Below, one piece after another: positions 24,758 to 33,947 of a stretch of 40,719 nt of DNA. This DNA comes from Saccharicrinis aurantiacus. GTDB lineage: Bacteria; Bacteroidota; Bacteroidia; Bacteroidales; Marinilabiliaceae. The DNA lies in NCBI RefSeq assembly GCF_001660705.2, contig NZ_LYBV02000016.1:1-40719 (forward strand), in the 5' to 3' direction. Position 1 is the first letter of the stretch; each line of letters starts with the position of its first letter. Position numbers and translations under genes: made by a program. The notes under the pieces were generated by a model, which saw nothing but the letters and a program-made list of their open reading frames with translations, made no database searches and was not told the origin of the DNA.

Positions 24758-25963
24758 ATGAATAACCTAATCAATATTAATATAGGTAGCATGCTTCATG
24801 AAATGAAGCTAGAATTAAGTGCCCTGTTAAATTATTGGGCTGAGAATTCTATAGATGACAAGTATGGAGGTTTTCTCGGTGAAATAAATGGGTTAGGTAT
24901 TGTTACTGATAAAGCAGAAAAAGGGGCCGTTCTTAATGCTCGTTTGTTATGGACTTTCTCCGCGGCATATGCTTTTTCAAAAGATAAAAGATACTTATCA
25001 TTAGCCAATAGAGCTTATCAATATCTAGTAAAATACTTTTGGGATCAGGAGAATGGAGGTCTATACTGGTCTTTAAATTTTGATGGCACAATACTCAATA
25101 ACCGAAAGCAAGCATATGCGCAAGGTTTTGGTATTTATGCTTTCTCAGAATATTTTAAAGTTACAGGTAACAAAGAAAGTTTGGCTTATGCAATTGATTT
25201 ATATCGAATAATCGAAGCGCATTATAAAGATCACAAACATGGTGGTTATTTCGAAGCTTTATCTAATTGTTGGGAACCTCTTGTTGATATGCGTTTGAGT
25301 GAAAAAGATGCCAATGAACCTAAATCGATGAATACGCATCTACACATAATAGAGCCGTATACAAACTTGTATAAAGTATGGTCTAATTCTCAATTAAAAG
25401 TGAGTATTCAATATTTACTCGATTTATTTTCAGAGCATATCATCAATAAACAAACCTTTCATTTCAATCTCTTTTTTCAAGAAGATTGGAAGTGTACCTC
25501 TCAAATTGTCTCGTATGGTCATGATATTGAAGGAGCATGGTTATTAAACGAAGCGGCCTATGCAATTAATGATACCAATAATATTAATCGTATGATGGAT
25601 TTATCTATAAAAATGGTAGAGGTTACCATAGACGAGGGGATTGCCCCAGATGGAAGTATTTATTACGAAAAAGAGAATGGACAGCTAGATACTGATAGGC
25701 ATTGGTGGCCTCAGGCAGAAGCATTAGTTGGATTTACAGATGCATATCTAAATACAAATAATGAAGCCTATTTACAACATGTTAATCGTGTTTGGAAATA
25801 TATAATAGGTACTATGAAGGATCCTATAAAAGGGGAATGGTTTTGGAAAGTTAGTGATAATGGAAAGGCGGATACATTTAATCCTAAATTAGGTTTTTGG
25901 AAATGTCCTTACCATAATTCACGTGCTTTAATTGAAGTTATAAAACGATTAGGATCAGGTTAA
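24758..25963 (+). CDS. Cellobiose/mannobiose 2-epimerase (AGE family)
   Basis: This protein of about 401 residues is an (alpha/alpha)6 barrel enzyme of the N-acylglucosamine 2-epimerase superfamily with no signal peptide, so it is cytoplasmic. Motifs of cellobiose 2-epimerases are present: KAYAQGFGIYAFSEY-like segment near 120, SYGHDIEGAWLL, DRHWWPQAEALVG and GFWKCPYHNSRALIEV, with the His residues that catalyse proton transfer. In a mannan locus it would convert mannobiose to mannosyl-glucose. The GH130 phosphorylase that normally follows is not in the window. An in-frame ATG at 24734 would add 8 residues but touches the terminator; I prefer 24758. Confidence 0.9.
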   Translation: MNNLININIGSMLHEMKLELSALLNYWAENSIDDKYGGFLGEINGLGIVTDKAEKGAVLNARLLWTFSAAYAFSKDKRYLSLANRAYQYLVKYFWDQENGGLYWSLNFDGTILNNRKQAYAQGFGIYAFSEYFKVTGNKESLAYAIDLYRIIEAHYKDHKHGGYFEALSNCWEPLVDMRLSEKDANEPKSMNTHLHIIEPYTNLYKVWSNSQLKVSIQYLLDLFSEHIINKQTFHFNLFFQEDWKCTSQIVSYGHDIEGAWLLNEAAYAINDTNNINRMMDLSIKMVEVTIDEGIAPDGSIYYEKENGQLDTDRHWWPQAEALVGFTDAYLNTNNEAYLQHVNRVWKYIIGTMKDPIKGEWFWKVSDNGKADTFNPKLGFWKCPYHNSRALIEVIKRLGSG

Positions 25964-26034
25964 TGAAATGAACTGACAACCCATATTCTCATCAATTTTC
26001 AGGATGATTTTGTTCTTAATTTAAACAGTTTAGT

Positions 26035-27000
26035 ATGTTTAATCTGATTAGGTATTTCCCAATAATAGTTTTATTAATATTTCAAGCGTGTACCCAGCCT
26101 GGTTTTAAAACAGATAATAATATATTGCTCGATTCTAATAATAAACCATTTGTTATTAGAGGAGTAAATAATCCTAATATTTGGTATCCTCAAAAAGCTT
26201 ATGATGCTTTGGAGTGTATTGCGCAAAAAGGGACAAATTGTATTAGGGTGGTGTGGGAAACAAATGGAAAGTGTGAGGAACTAGAAAAGATAATTTTACG
26301 ATGTATTGAATTAGAAATGGTAGTTATGATTGAACTACACGATGCAACTGGGGATAGTTCAAATCAATCCTTATTTAATCTCGTACAATATTATACGCAG
26401 AGCGATATAAAGGAAATGCTATTGAAATATGAAGATTACCTTTTAATAAACATTGCTAACGAATGGGGCAATCACCTTCTTGATGACCAATATTGGTACA
26501 GCTCATACAAGTCATCCGTAAGTTTATTGCGTGAAGCAGGATATAGTACTACAATAGTAATTGACGGATCGGGATGGGGGCAAGATATTTCGCCAATATT
26601 GAGCTACGGAAATGCCCTAATTGATGGAGATAAAAATCATAATATTTTATTTTCCATTCATATGTATGGCTCATGGAATTCTGAAGAAAGTATCGACCGC
26701 CAATTAAATAAGGCCAAAAAATTACGCTTGCCTATTATTATTGGAGAGTTTGGTTATAACTTTCAAAATGGCATTAATAACTTAGCCTGTAAAGTAAATC
26801 ATCTGAAAATACTTGAAACATGCAACCGATTGGGATATGGATATATTGCTTGGTCGTGGACTGGAAATAACGAAGATAATGCTTGGCTCAATCTAGTTGA
26901 CCCTAATGATTGGCAAACTCTAAGCTATTGGGGAGATCAAGTTTTTAATTCAGAATTTGGTATAGCCAATACATCTGTCAAAGCAAGCATATTTGATTAG
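26035..27000 (+). CDS. Lipidated endo-beta-1,4-mannanase, GH5 subfamily 8
   Basis: This 321-residue protein has a lipoprotein signal (LLIFQAC, Cys19). The (beta/alpha)8 barrel is very like bacterial GH5_8 mannanases: FVIRGVNNPNIWYP, VVMIELHDATGD, the acid/base Glu143 in INIANEWG, WGQDISPILSYG, FSIHMYGSW and the nucleophile Glu238 in IIGEFGY, followed by GYIAWSWTGN. It cuts internal beta-1,4-mannosidic bonds of mannan or glucomannan, probably at the cell surface. It has no carbohydrate-binding module. It lies 71 bp after the epimerase gene and meets the HTCS gene tail-to-tail with 7 bp between stops. Confidence 0.93.
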   Translation: MFNLIRYFPIIVLLIFQACTQPGFKTDNNILLDSNNKPFVIRGVNNPNIWYPQKAYDALECIAQKGTNCIRVVWETNGKCEELEKIILRCIELEMVVMIELHDATGDSSNQSLFNLVQYYTQSDIKEMLLKYEDYLLINIANEWGNHLLDDQYWYSSYKSSVSLLREAGYSTTIVIDGSGWGQDISPILSYGNALIDGDKNHNILFSIHMYGSWNSEESIDRQLNKAKKLRLPIIIGEFGYNFQNGINNLACKVNHLKILETCNRLGYGYIAWSWTGNNEDNAWLNLVDPNDWQTLSYWGDQVFNSEFGIANTSVKASIFD

Positions 27001-27007
27001 TTATACA

Positions 27008-30000
27008 TTAGGTAGCTTGCTTCTGTAAGGCATATTCCTTCGGACTCATTTTATAATATTTATGAAATGAGGTTGAAAAATATTGGTGAGAGTTAAAGCC
27101 TACCATATATGCAATTTCAGAGATGTTATGTTGATTCTTCTCAAGTAAATTAGCGGCATGTTTTAACCTAATAATTCTAATAAATTCGGTTGGGGATTGA
27201 TTAGTGAGTGCTTTAATTTTCCTATAAAAATGCGTTCTGCTAAATCCTAATTCTTGGCTTATTTTATCAATAGTTAAGTCTATGTCTTCGAGATGATTAT
27301 TAACAAAGTCAATGGCATTTTGTAAAAAAAGTTCATCGGTGTTTGTTGCTGTCATTTCCTTAGCTTTAAAACTCACTGTATGCGAAAACGCTTCCTTAAG
27401 CTTTTCTCGTCCATCAATAATTGATTTTACCTTGGCCTTGAGTATATCAATGTTAAAAGGTTTACTTATATAGGCATCGGCTCCATTTTGTAAACCATTT
27501 ATTACAAATTTATCAGCCGTTTTTGCAGTTAGTAATATGACTGGAATATGACTGGTTTCTAAGTTCTCTTTTATAGCAATACACAAATGATTACCATCCA
27601 TTATAGGCATGCTAATATCACTTATTATTAGGTCGAAAGAATTGGTTTCTACACATGCTAAAGCTTCTTTACCATTGTTGGCTGTATAAACAGAATAAGT
27701 ACTGTTAAATTCATTCTTTAAGAATTCAAGTATATCTAAATCGTCCTCAACAAGCAGAAGCTTTGATTTTTTGATTTCAGTGTTAGTGTTATTGCTAACT
27801 AGTTCTGAAGAGTTGTTTATATCCATTGATTCATCATGAAACTTTTCTTTGTGAATGTTTGTATTTTCTGAATTTATTTGAAAAGGTATAGATAATATAA
27901 ACCTAGTGCCTAACTTCTTAGAGCTTTCAATCCTTATTTTACCATCAATAGTTTCAACAAGTTTCTGAACAATATGAAGACCGATACCAGTTCCGTCATT
28001 ATTCGATTCTTGATAAAAGCGATCAAATATTTTTGTTCGATTTTCTTTTGGGATATACGACCCTGAGTTATTAATTGAAAGAATTAGTATGCTGTTATTT
28101 TCTTCAATGTTAATTGAAATTTTTCCGCCTTTGGGAGTATATTTAACTGCATTTGAAAATATGTTATAAACAACTTTATCTATTTTATCAGCATCAATAC
28201 AAATAGTTCTAAATTGTAGATGATTTCTAAATTGAACCCTTATTGAGTTATTGTTTATTGATATCTCAAACAGAGAGATTATATTGTGAATAAGGTCGTT
28301 AATGTTAACACTATCTTGTTTGATATGTAGTTGCGAGTTGTCAATTTTTTGAATGTCGATTAATTGATTGATTAAACGCTGCATTCGCATTGTATTCCTA
28401 CTGATATAGGAAATATATTTTCTCTGTTCATTATTTAAATCAGTACTATTAAGCTTTTGCAAAGGCGCTGAAATCATTGATAAAGGAGTTTTTACATCAT
28501 GAGATATGTTTGTAAAAAACTGGAACTTAGCCTGATTTAGTTTGCGCTGCTTTTGTTTTTCTAGTTCCTGAAATAAAACTTTATTCTGCATCCGTAGTCT
28601 AAATCGGTATAGCTTAAGTATTATAATAACTATGCTTGTAATTAACACAAAATAAATGCAGTATGCCCAAAAGCTTAAGGCGAATGGAGGTTTAATATTG
28701 ATAATAATCTCTCGGCTATTATTTAGCCAGTTCCCATTAGTATCGGTTGTTTTAGCATTAAAAACGTAGCTTCCTGGTTTCAGATTACTGTAGGTGGCCA
28801 CTCTATACTTGTAGCTTGTTTCAACCCACTTGTCGTTAAATCCTAATAACTGATATCTGTATTTTATTTTTTCGGGCGCGATGTAGTTTATTGCTGCAAA
28901 TTCAATAGAAAATGATTTATCAGAATAAAGTAAGTTAATAGTATCCGTAGCATTAATGCTTTTGTTTAATATCTGCCTGTTATCAGCAGAAATACCTTTT
29001 TTAAGCTCTTTATTAAAAAGTTTAAAATTGGTAAAATGAAGTCTTGAGTGAACGTTTTTAATTTTTATTTCGTCAGGATGAAATTTAATATATCCGTTTA
29101 CGCCTCCAAAATATATATAGCCTTCCTTGTCTTGGTAATTGGCATCTGATAAGAATTCGTTAAAAGGAAGCCCGTCAAACTGATTAAAATTTTTAAATGT
29201 TCTGTTCTGCGGATTGAACTTGGATAGGCCATTGGCAGTTGATATCCAAATTTCATTTTCTTTATACGGAATGATACTAGCAATTTTATTATTACACAAG
29301 CCATTGGCAGTGCTATAGTGTTCAAGTTTGTTTGTGATTTGGTTAAATACAAAATATCCTTTAAATGTTCCTAAAAGTATTTGCTTGTTGAATCCTCTTT
29401 TTACACAATAAACAGGAGTGTTCTCAAAAATAGGAAACTCATCCTGCAGGCGTACTAAATGTTGTTCCTTTTGTTTCCAAATTAACGGGCCTTGGTAGCT
29501 TGCCATCCAAATATCTCCGTTTTCTTCAATCAGAAGGTCGTTTAAGTTAGTTAGGGTTTCAGTGCTTCCAAAATTTGTTTTAAATTTTATTTTCGATGTC
29601 CATTCACCTGTGTGTTTATTGAATCTAACTAAGCCCGATCCATTGGTAGCCATTAGTAAATGATCATCATCCTCTTCTTCAATATCAAAAATCCAATTTA
29701 ATGATTGTTCAGATTTATCTGATTTTATAGGGTAGTTAATCAGTGTGTTATCATTAGCTCTAATGCATCCTAAACCGTTACTGTAACTGCCAATCCATAA
29801 ATTTTGGCTCTCATCATTCATAACAGCCAATATTGCCGAGGGCTTCCAATTATAATTATGGATAGTTTCACCATTCGAGGCATCGTTGCTCAGGTGTATT
29901 AAGCCGCCACCATCCGAGCCAATTAATAAGTTTTCATTTTTATCTTTAATTATGGTTCTTACCAGATGATGGTTTAATTGGCTATTTTTTGGAGTAACGC

Positions 30001-31027
30001 TTATAAACGGAAATGTAGGGTTAACTTGATGATAAATACCTACATAATTAATGGCATACCACAAATCATTATCATTATCTTTTTGGCAAATTACCGATGA
30101 CTTATTTAGGTTATTGATGTTCTCTAGCTTATTGGCATCTTGTAGAATTAGAGTTTTTTTATTGATGCTTTGAATTCCGGCATATTCAGTTCCCACAATT
30201 ATTTCAGCTTTAGTTTCCGTTATAGAAGTAATGCCACCTAATGCCTGGTTGTGTTTTTTTATTGCACACTGAATTGTGTTATCTAATTCGTTGTATAAAA
30301 TAATATTACCATCAATTCCACCAAAGCAAATAATGTTGTTCTCTAAACATTCAATGGTTTGAATGCTCTGAAAGGGCTCAAAGTTGGTGTTCTTCGTATA
30401 CTCTTTAAAGGTATAGAAGCGATTTGTTTTAGGATTAAAAATCAATATGCCATGACCGTTTGTGGCTAGCCAAATATTATTTTTCGAGTCTATACTTCCT
30501 CCATAAATGTGAATGTACGCCGGAGATCCATCCGAATTAAAAGAGGTATTGTAAAATTGTGTTTTAAAGGTTTTTGTATCAAATTTAATAAGTCCATTGT
30601 GACTTACAAGATATAGTGTTCTCGTGTCAAACTGAAGTATTTTTTGAATCGGAGTTTTTATATTAATACCGTTGTGTAATAAATTTAGGCGTTTAAAGTT
30701 ATCCTTTTCATAATTGTATAAATTCAAACCAATGTTACTCCCAACCCATAGTTGGTTATTATTATCGATAAATGATGTTAGTATAAACGATGAATTTAAG
30801 GTTGTTATATCATTTATATCAGTATGATACATTTTAAAATTGTAGCCATCAAATTTTATTAAACCTGTCATGGCCGATATCCACATAATTCCATTATGGT
30901 CATGCATAATATTATAGAAGAAACTGCCCTCTAAGCCTTCGCCTTTTGAGTATAGTCTATCAGGATAAGCATAAAGCTGACATGCTAAAACAATAGAAAT
31001 AACTATGGAAACAATGCGTTTATACAT
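27008..31027 (-). CDS. Hybrid two-component system sensor-regulator (HTCS)
   Basis: This 1339-residue one-piece regulator has a signal peptide, a periplasmic two-propeller sensor built of Reg_prop repeats (IMWISAMTGL, LWVGSNIGLN, IWLATNGHGI and more), a Y_Y_Y domain (about 690-770) and one membrane helix (about 785-805). Cytoplasmic parts are HisKA with the phospho-His in FTNISHDVKTP (about 841), an HATPase_c domain (NAVKYTPKGG, GTGIGLHIV), a receiver with phospho-Asp in LIISDISMPIMDG (about 1136) and an AraC-type DNA-binding domain (about 1240-1335). HTCS proteins sense an oligosaccharide and switch on the adjacent susCD operon, here probably a manno-oligosaccharide. It could alternatively serve the uronate operon that starts at 32361. 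Confidence 0.95.
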   Translation of the reverse strand: MYKRIVSIVISIVLACQLYAYPDRLYSKGEGLEGSFFYNIMHDHNGIMWISAMTGLIKFDGYNFKMYHTDINDITTLNSSFILTSFIDNNNQLWVGSNIGLNLYNYEKDNFKRLNLLHNGINIKTPIQKILQFDTRTLYLVSHNGLIKFDTKTFKTQFYNTSFNSDGSPAYIHIYGGSIDSKNNIWLATNGHGILIFNPKTNRFYTFKEYTKNTNFEPFQSIQTIECLENNIICFGGIDGNIILYNELDNTIQCAIKKHNQALGGITSITETKAEIIVGTEYAGIQSINKKTLILQDANKLENINNLNKSSVICQKDNDNDLWYAINYVGIYHQVNPTFPFISVTPKNSQLNHHLVRTIIKDKNENLLIGSDGGGLIHLSNDASNGETIHNYNWKPSAILAVMNDESQNLWIGSYSNGLGCIRANDNTLINYPIKSDKSEQSLNWIFDIEEEDDDHLLMATNGSGLVRFNKHTGEWTSKIKFKTNFGSTETLTNLNDLLIEENGDIWMASYQGPLIWKQKEQHLVRLQDEFPIFENTPVYCVKRGFNKQILLGTFKGYFVFNQITNKLEHYSTANGLCNNKIASIIPYKENEIWISTANGLSKFNPQNRTFKNFNQFDGLPFNEFLSDANYQDKEGYIYFGGVNGYIKFHPDEIKIKNVHSRLHFTNFKLFNKELKKGISADNRQILNKSINATDTINLLYSDKSFSIEFAAINYIAPEKIKYRYQLLGFNDKWVETSYKYRVATYSNLKPGSYVFNAKTTDTNGNWLNNSREIIINIKPPFALSFWAYCIYFVLITSIVIIILKLYRFRLRMQNKVLFQELEKQKQRKLNQAKFQFFTNISHDVKTPLSMISAPLQKLNSTDLNNEQRKYISYISRNTMRMQRLINQLIDIQKIDNSQLHIKQDSVNINDLIHNIISLFEISINNNSIRVQFRNHLQFRTICIDADKIDKVVYNIFSNAVKYTPKGGKISINIEENNSILILSINNSGSYIPKENRTKIFDRFYQESNNDGTGIGLHIVQKLVETIDGKIRIESSKKLGTRFILSIPFQINSENTNIHKEKFHDESMDINNSSELVSNNTNTEIKKSKLLLVEDDLDILEFLKNEFNSTYSVYTANNGKEALACVETNSFDLIISDISMPIMDGNHLCIAIKENLETSHIPVILLTAKTADKFVINGLQNGADAYISKPFNIDILKAKVKSIIDGREKLKEAFSHTVSFKAKEMTATNTDELFLQNAIDFVNNHLEDIDLTIDKISQELGFSRTHFYRKIKALTNQSPTEFIRIIRLKHAANLLEKNQHNISEIAYMVGFNSHQYFSTSFHKYYKMSPKEYALQKQAT

Positions 31028-31108
31028 ATAAAAAGGTTTTGGACTGTGTTATACAATAATATTATAATTTATTGAATTATAGTCTACTTATCGCTTGATA
31101 ATATTAAG

Positions 31109-31143
31109 ATGTAACATGATTTGAAGTTAATGTAACATGATTT
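31109..31143 (+). promoter_or_regulatory. Direct repeat, 21-bp period, AraC-type binding site
   Basis: ATGTAACATGATTT occurs at 31109-31122 and again at 31130-31143, exactly two helical turns apart, as in classical AraC half-sites. It lies in the 174-bp gap between the divergent HTCS and AraC genes and ends 25 bp before a -7 box (31168), an activator position. Confidence 0.7.
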
Positions 31144-31167
31144 TAAATAGATCACACATAAGGGTGT

Positions 31168-31175
31168 TAGATTTG
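31168..31175 (+). promoter_or_regulatory. -7 promoter box of the second araC-type gene
   Basis: TAGATTTG matches TAnnTTTG and lies 26 bp before the ATG at 31202. The direct repeat at 31109-31143 is directly upstream. Confidence 0.55.
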
Positions 31176-31201
31176 TTTTAGTCACCAATCTATGTCGTAT
31201 T

Positions 31202-32080
31202 ATGTGTATTGAAATTAGAAGAGAAATTACGCCTTTAAAAGAAAGTGATTGCTTTTTAATTATAGATAGAAAGCAGAATGCGTTTAATTATCCAGTTCAT
31301 TTTCATCCTGAGTTTGAAATTAATTTTATAATTAATGGCACCGGTTCAAAAAGAATTGTGGGTGATCATATAAGCGAAGTTGGTGAAATGGAATTGGTGA
31401 TGGTGGGTCCTAATTTATACCATGGTTGGGAAAATGGAAATATGAATTTAGATTCAAAGTATCGCCAGATTACCATTCAGTTTTCTCGCGATTTATTTAC
31501 TAATAGTTATCTCTGTAAAAAGGATGTTAAGCCGATTAAAGAGCTTTTAAATAATTCTTGCAGGGGAATCTCATTTTCAACTGAAACAATCAATAAAGTT
31601 CATCATAAAATAATTAAGCTAACAAAACTTGAGGGCTTCGAAGCTTTTCTGCTGTTTCAATCCTTTTTATATGATATAGCTAACTCAGCCAATCAAAGCT
31701 TCTTAACAAACCTCTCTTTTAATCACGAAAATGACTTTTATAATAGCGAACGAATTGAAAAGGCTTACAAGTACATTGTGTCAAATTTTCATAAAAAACT
31801 AAGACTTGAAGAAACTGCTGAAAGCATAAGTATGTCTGCAATTACTTTTAGCCGTTTGATTAAGCAACGCACAGGCAAATCTTTTGTCGATTTTGTTAAT
31901 GAAATACGTTTGGGTTATGCGACACGTCATTTAATCGAATCTAACAAAACGGTTTCCGAAATTGGTTATATCTGTGGATTTAATAATTTATCCAACTTTA
32001 ACAGGATATTTAAAAAACGTCAAGGGTGCACGCCTACAGAGTTTCGGAAAGATTTTGAGAGTGTTAAAGCAACTGCTTAA
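31202..32080 (+). CDS. AraC-family regulator of the uronate operon
   Basis: This 292-residue protein has an N-terminal cupin sensor (NYPVHFHPEFEINFIINGTG, about 29-48) and a C-terminal AraC double helix-turn-helix (about 190-290) with LRLEETAESISMSAITFSRLIK and SEIGYICGFNNLSNFNRIFKKRQG. It is built like the AraC protein encoded at 9786 but is a different protein. It is divergent from the HTCS and upstream of the lyase-sulfatase-GH88 operon, which it probably controls. The 21-bp-spaced direct repeat before its promoter suggests autoactivation. The 280 bp downstream contain an inverted repeat at 32226-32255 but no gene. Confidence 0.88.
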   Translation: MCIEIRREITPLKESDCFLIIDRKQNAFNYPVHFHPEFEINFIINGTGSKRIVGDHISEVGEMELVMVGPNLYHGWENGNMNLDSKYRQITIQFSRDLFTNSYLCKKDVKPIKELLNNSCRGISFSTETINKVHHKIIKLTKLEGFEAFLLFQSFLYDIANSANQSFLTNLSFNHENDFYNSERIEKAYKYIVSNFHKKLRLEETAESISMSAITFSRLIKQRTGKSFVDFVNEIRLGYATRHLIESNKTVSEIGYICGFNNLSNFNRIFKKRQGCTPTEFRKDFESVKATA

Positions 32081-32225
32081 CATACGGATATAGCATACTA
32101 ATTCACATTCTGGAGATATAGAGTAATTCACTAGCTAACTATATTTTAAAGTTGAGAAAGAAGTAGCCCTCAGAATAAATCATTGTCTATTTGTTTAATT
32201 TTTAGAAGCTTTGTGAGTATTGTTT

Positions 32226-32255
32226 CTATTAGTTTTATTGCATTTTAACTAATAG
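32226..32255. promoter_or_regulatory. Inverted repeat upstream of the beta-helix gene
   Basis: CTATTAGTT (32226-32234) and AACTAATAG (32247-32255) are perfect inverted repeats with a 12-nt gap, about 105 bp before the start at 32361. It could be an operator or a weak terminator of the araC-type gene; no T run follows. Confidence 0.4.
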
Positions 32256-32360
32256 TAAAAGGATAAAAAAACATACAGTTTCTTAGGATAACAATTCTTA
32301 TATTGCAAGGTGTTGTTCATTTTACAGCACTGCAAAATCCCTAAAATGAAAGTATAGTCT

Positions 32361-33908
32361 ATGAATAAAGTTATTTTAATAGTTCTAATGCTATCCACAT
32401 CTTTGCTCTATTCTCAAGAGAGTGAATTATGGAAAAATTACAAAAGTGCTTACGAAAGTGGATCAGAGCCTAAATTACCCAACTTTTCCTATGCCGGATA
32501 TAAATATGGAGAAGAACCCATTCCAATTGTTAAATATAAAGAGTTTAATGTAGTTGATTTTGGTGCAGATAAATTAGGTAATAAATCATCAAAACAGGCT
32601 TTGATAAAGGCTATATCAGCAGCAGAAAACAATGGAAGTGGAATAGTATTTTTCCCTAAAGGCCGATATTTGATTAATACGGAGGGAGACGATTTAGAAA
32701 CTATATTGGTTTCTAAATCAAATATTGTTTTTCGAGGTGAAGGAGATTCTGTTGATGGTTCAGTATTGTTTTTTGATAAAGATTTACCGGCAGAAGATCC
32801 TACTAAGTTATGGACTTGTCCTCCATCGATAAAAGTTAATGTAAAGCAACGTGACAAGTTTATAACAAAAGTTATAGCGGATGCAAGGCGTGAATCATTC
32901 TCAATTGAAGTTTCAGATGCATCAGCTATAAAGCCTGGCGACTGGGTAATTTTAAAGGTGAAAAATAATGCTCCTGAATTAATTGAATATGATTTACAAC
33001 CTCTAGTACCTGAAAAAGAATGGGTGTCTATATTAAATGATGGAGTTATTGTAAATGAGCGTCATCAAATAAAGAGTGTTAAAAATAATAGAGTTACATT
33101 TTTTGAGCCAATTCATTATGATGTTCAGTCTAAACATAACTGGGAGTTGTATTCTTATGCATATCTTGAAGGTGTTGGTTTTGAGCATATAAAATTTGAA
33201 GGGAATTGGAAGATTCCTTTTGTGCATCATAAAAATGCTCAGCACGATGGCGGTTGGACCATATTAAATTTAAGCCGTTGTGTTAACTCATGGGTGAAAG
33301 ATTGCAGTTTCGAGAATGTAAGCAGAGCCGTAGTTTTTAGTCAGAGTGCATATTCAACAGCTTTAAACAATACAATACTAGGCAATTTTGGTCATAGCGC
33401 TATTTCGGCAGGCGGCGGTTCTACAAGTATTTTAATTGCCCATAATATTGATTTAGCAGGTATGTGGCATACATTTGGTGTGCAAGGCGGGAGTACTACA
33501 GGTACAGTTATTTGGCGCTGTACTTATCCTGATTATACTTGTTTCGAGTCGCATGCATCGCAGCCACGTTGTACATTGTTTGATAATGTAGAAGGTGGTT
33601 TTTTTGCAGGTAGAGGTGGCGGAGCACGACAAAATCTCCCCAATCATGGTAGGTATCTAGTATTATGGAATTTTAAAGAAATTGATGAGGCTGAAGAAAA
33701 CTTTGAGTTTTGGGATACAAAAACTTGGTATTGGAAAATAGTTCCCCCTATAATTGTAGGTTTCCACGGTGCCGGAACTACGTTTAAAGAACAGGATGTG
33801 GATATTGTTGAAAGTTTGGGGAAACGGGTAAGTCCTGAATCGCTTTGGGAATCACAATTGAAACTTCGTTTGGGTAAATTGCCAAAGTGGATAGAGGCAT
33901 ATAAATAA
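32361..33908 (+). CDS. Secreted right-handed beta-helix protein, candidate polysaccharide lyase
   Basis: This 515-residue protein has a standard signal peptide (cleavage after about residue 18, SLLYS). FNVVDFGADKLGNKSSKQAL (about 63) followed by ALIKAISAAENNGSGIVFFPKGRY is the start of a Pectate_lyase_3-type beta-helix. Later come helix rungs (WTILNLSRCVNSWVKDCSFE, AVVFSQSAYSTALNNTI) and a C-terminal region with SHASQPRCTLFDNVEGG and HGRYLVLWNF, which recalls DUF4955 proteins. I cannot assign a known PL or GH family. It is the first gene of an operon with a sulfatase and a GH88 enzyme; GH88 needs a 4,5-unsaturated uronate, which only a lyase makes, so lyase activity is the most economical idea. 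It could instead be a hydrolase or epimerase. Confidence 0.7.
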   Translation: MNKVILIVLMLSTSLLYSQESELWKNYKSAYESGSEPKLPNFSYAGYKYGEEPIPIVKYKEFNVVDFGADKLGNKSSKQALIKAISAAENNGSGIVFFPKGRYLINTEGDDLETILVSKSNIVFRGEGDSVDGSVLFFDKDLPAEDPTKLWTCPPSIKVNVKQRDKFITKVIADARRESFSIEVSDASAIKPGDWVILKVKNNAPELIEYDLQPLVPEKEWVSILNDGVIVNERHQIKSVKNNRVTFFEPIHYDVQSKHNWELYSYAYLEGVGFEHIKFEGNWKIPFVHHKNAQHDGGWTILNLSRCVNSWVKDCSFENVSRAVVFSQSAYSTALNNTILGNFGHSAISAGGGSTSILIAHNIDLAGMWHTFGVQGGSTTGTVIWRCTYPDYTCFESHASQPRCTLFDNVEGGFFAGRGGGARQNLPNHGRYLVLWNFKEIDEAEENFEFWDTKTWYWKIVPPIIVGFHGAGTTFKEQDVDIVESLGKRVSPESLWESQLKLRLGKLPKWIEAYK

Positions 33909-33947
33909 ATGTAAAATTTACCGTTTATGTTTTTTAAAGATATAGTA

